DNA from: Bacillus sp. IITD106
GTDB lineage: Bacteria; Bacillota; Bacilli; Bacillales; Bacillaceae_C
Direction of reading: 5' to 3'
Length of the DNA stretch: 64,000 bases
NCBI RefSeq assembly: GCF_019459225.1
Contig: NZ_JAIAZY010000014.1
Coordinates: 29,539 to 93,538 of the forward strand
In this document: positions 62,022 through 64,000 of the stretch, piece after piece
Layout of the letters: every line of letters starts with the position of its first letter
How positions within the stretch are numbered: the stretch's first letter is position 1
Translations under genes and position numbers: made by a program
Notes under the pieces: generated by a model
Told to the model about the DNA's origin: nothing
The model's input: only the letters and a program-made list of their open reading frames with translations
Database searches by the model: none

Positions 62022-62996
62022 TTGGCGCAAGAAGCTACAATGAAAAAAGTGCAGAGTGATATTAAAGTAATACCACGCGCGAAGAAGAAAAAAGTTAATT
62101 TTAAAAGACATCTTCCTATTTTTATTATGATGGCCCCGGGGTTAATCTATCTACTCATTAATAACTATTTACCGATGTTCGGATTAGTCATTGCGTTTAA
62201 GGATATTAACTATTCAGTAGGAATATGGGCAAGTAAATGGGTCGGCCTTGATAACTTTAAATATTTATTCACGACTCAAGATGCCTGGATTATTACTCGA
62301 AATACAATCCTATACAATGGCGCATTTATTATTATTAATACAGTAGTCGCTGTAGCCGTAGCTATTATGTTAAATGAAATTAAGAATAAGTTTGTTAAAA
62401 GTTTTTATCAAAGTGCCATTCTTTTACCTTTTTTAATTTCTATGGTTATTGTAAGTTACTTAGCTTTCGCATTCCTTAGTACAGATGTAGGGTTTTTTAA
62501 TAAAACAATCTTACCAATGTTAGGTTTGGATGAAGTATCTTGGTATACGGAATCAGGGGTATGGCCATATATTTTAACGATTGTAAATATGTGGAAGGGT
62601 ATAGGGTTTTCGAGTATTATCTTCCTTGCGGCCATTGTCGGTATTGATCATGAGCTTTACGAAGCTGCAACATTAGACGGTGCAAGCAAATGGCATCAAA
62701 TTCGTCATATTACGATTCCATTAATTATGCCAATTATCATTATGTTAACTTTGCTTGCAATCGGTAAAATTTTCTACTCCGATTTTGGTCTCTTTTACCA
62801 GGTTCCAATGAATTCTGGAGCCATTTATGATACGACAAACGTAATCGATACGTATGTATATCGTGGACTTATGCAACTAGGTGATATTGGGATGTCAGCT
62901 GCTGCCGGCATGTACCAATCCATTGTTGGATTTATCCTGGTATTGTTATCAAACTGGCTTGTTCGAATGAAAGATAAAGATAGTGCATTATTTTAA
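62022..62996 (+). CDS. Sugar ABC transporter permease (LplB type)
   Basis: The 324-residue protein with six spans starts TTG with GGAGG upstream. Its cytoplasmic N-terminus is basic, and the EAA loop EAATLDGASKWHQIRHITIPLI is near residues 215-236. The opening APGLIYLLINNYLPMFGLVIAFKD is characteristic of LplB-like permeases. It pairs with the next gene. No ATPase gene accompanies them in the window. Confidence 0.88.
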   Translation: MAQEATMKKVQSDIKVIPRAKKKKVNFKRHLPIFIMMAPGLIYLLINNYLPMFGLVIAFKDINYSVGIWASKWVGLDNFKYLFTTQDAWIITRNTILYNGAFIIINTVVAVAVAIMLNEIKNKFVKSFYQSAILLPFLISMVIVSYLAFAFLSTDVGFFNKTILPMLGLDEVSWYTESGVWPYILTIVNMWKGIGFSSIIFLAAIVGIDHELYEAATLDGASKWHQIRHITIPLIMPIIIMLTLLAIGKIFYSDFGLFYQVPMNSGAIYDTTNVIDTYVYRGLMQLGDIGMSAAAGMYQSIVGFILVLLSNWLVRMKDKDSALF

Positions 62997-63014
62997 AATC
63001 GAGGTGAGATGTTA

Positions 63015-63902
63015 ATGGCAACTTCTGATCGTATAACACAAGTCGTGTCTCATGTGGTCTTAATCATACTTGCTATAGCTAGTATTATTCCTTTTATTAT
63101 CTTAATCTCTTCTTCGCTTACTAGTGAACAAATGATATTAAAGGAAGGATACAATTTTTGGCCAGCTGAATTTAGTACGGCAGCATATGACTATTTAATG
63201 ACTAACTTCTCCAGTATTGCACGTGGATATGGAATTACGATTTTTGTAACTATTACTGGAACAGTATCAAGTTTGATTATTACTTCTATGCTTGCGTATG
63301 GTCTTTCTAGAAAAGATCTTCCATACCGTAATACGTTATCATTTATCGTCTTCTTTACATTATTATTTAATGGTGGTTTAGTGCCAACTTATCTAGTGTA
63401 TACACAAATATTTGATGTAAAAAATACAATTTGGGCATTGATTGTACCAGGATTATTAATGAATGGATTTAACGTTCTATTAATGAGGTCGTTCTTTATT
63501 ATGTCGATACCTGAACCCGTTATTGAATCCGCAAGAATCGATGGAGCGGGAGAATTCAGGACATTTGTTTCAATCGTACTGCCACTTTCTTTACCGATTT
63601 TAGCAACAATTGGATTACTACAAACGATTATTTATTGGAACGATTGGTTTAACGGTCTGATTTATTTAACGGATCCGAAGTTGTTCAGTATCCAGAACAT
63701 GCTTAACAGAATGATGCAGGATATTCAATTTTTGGCAAGCAGTGATTTAGGATCCAACGCAAGCCAAGCCGCGTCTGAGATTCCAAGTACCGCCGTCCGT
63801 ATGGCGATTGCGGTTATCGGTATATTGCCCATTATCGTTGCCTATCCATTCTTCCAAAAGTATTTGATAAAAGGGATCCAATTAGGTGCAGTGAAAGGTT
63901 GA
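63015..63902 (+). CDS. Sugar ABC transporter permease (LplC type)
   Basis: The 295-residue six-span protein has the EAA loop ESARIDGAGEFRTFVSIVLPLS near residues 172-193 and the C-terminal IKGIQLGAVKG typical of LplC. The second of two close ATGs (63015) has GAGGTGAG at proper distance. It completes the second importer; further genes of the operon may lie beyond the window end. Confidence 0.87.
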   Translation: MATSDRITQVVSHVVLIILAIASIIPFIILISSSLTSEQMILKEGYNFWPAEFSTAAYDYLMTNFSSIARGYGITIFVTITGTVSSLIITSMLAYGLSRKDLPYRNTLSFIVFFTLLFNGGLVPTYLVYTQIFDVKNTIWALIVPGLLMNGFNVLLMRSFFIMSIPEPVIESARIDGAGEFRTFVSIVLPLSLPILATIGLLQTIIYWNDWFNGLIYLTDPKLFSIQNMLNRMMQDIQFLASSDLGSNASQAASEIPSTAVRMAIAVIGILPIIVAYPFFQKYLIKGIQLGAVKG

Positions 63903-64000
63903 CTATATATTAATTACTTGAATCTTGCATATATTAATAAATTATATTTAAAAATGGACAAGATCATTCTACATTTTATGTAAGAATAACTATTGTCAAA
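63903..64000. other. Trailing AT-rich stretch
   Basis: No coding sequence or clear terminator is visible before the window ends. Confidence 0.4.

Overview
The window is a 64 kb stretch of low-GC chromosome from a spore-former-type Bacillaceae (Bacillus sensu lato). The evidence is the gene content and order: ecsA-ecsB, a yhaA-like amidohydrolase, hmoB, the coproporphyrin-type haem operon hemE-hemH-hemY, yhgD-yhgE, yhfF-like, yhfH, yhfI, lplJ, a yhfN-like M48 protease, comK and yhjD follow the backbone order of the Bacillus subtilis ecs-to-comK region, with AGGAGG-type ribosome sites and many TTG/GTG starts. No rRNA, tRNA, CRISPR array, prophage or replication origin was seen. The species cannot be named from the sequence alone.

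Layout. (1) 0.3-13.3 kb is conserved backbone: Ecs ABC transporter, amidohydrolase, HmoB, haem synthesis, a TetR/YhgE pair, a SCO1-type lipoprotein and a 14-helix MFS exporter. ecsC and pbpF, which sit here in B. subtilis, are absent. (2) 13.3-30.4 kb is an accessory stretch of mostly small enzymes: six GNAT acetyltransferases, two Nudix hydrolases, MazG-like, DUF218, AraC/GyrI, ASCH, two methyltransferases, FosB and an atypical kinase. It also holds two minisatellites and a 1670-bp IS1380-family element. That element splits a 76-codon gene, leaves a 5-bp target duplication, and its removal restores the frame exactly. (3) 30.5-37.3 kb returns to backbone: YhfH, YhfI, LplJ, enoyl-CoA hydratase, AzlCD, M48 protease, IDEAL protein and ComK. 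(4) 37.4-43.6 kb is a compact catabolic operon: LacI-type repressor, nucleoside hydrolase, a complete ECF transporter (S, T, A, A') and ribokinase. It looks like uptake of a nucleoside or other riboside by an energy-coupling-factor transporter, followed by cleavage and ribose phosphorylation. (5) 43.6-46.2 kb carries YhjD-like and an S9 peptidase. (6) 46.3-63.9 kb is a sugar-utilisation region: a decayed alpha-L-rhamnosidase, an esterase, two CUT1-type sugar ABC importers without an ATPase gene, a YesM/YesN-type two-component system between them, MgtC, a phosphatase, a LysR regulator with a non-AUG start, and an AtuA/DUF1446 protein.

The most distinctive observations are these: the ECF nucleoside operon, whose second ATPase has a degenerate ABC signature; matched TGACC-N13-GGTCA operators in front of both yhgD and yhgE; an inverted repeat bracketing the azlC promoter; the reconstructable IS insertion; the LysR gene that needs ATT or ATC as start; and several unlisted small genes with good ribosome-binding sites.
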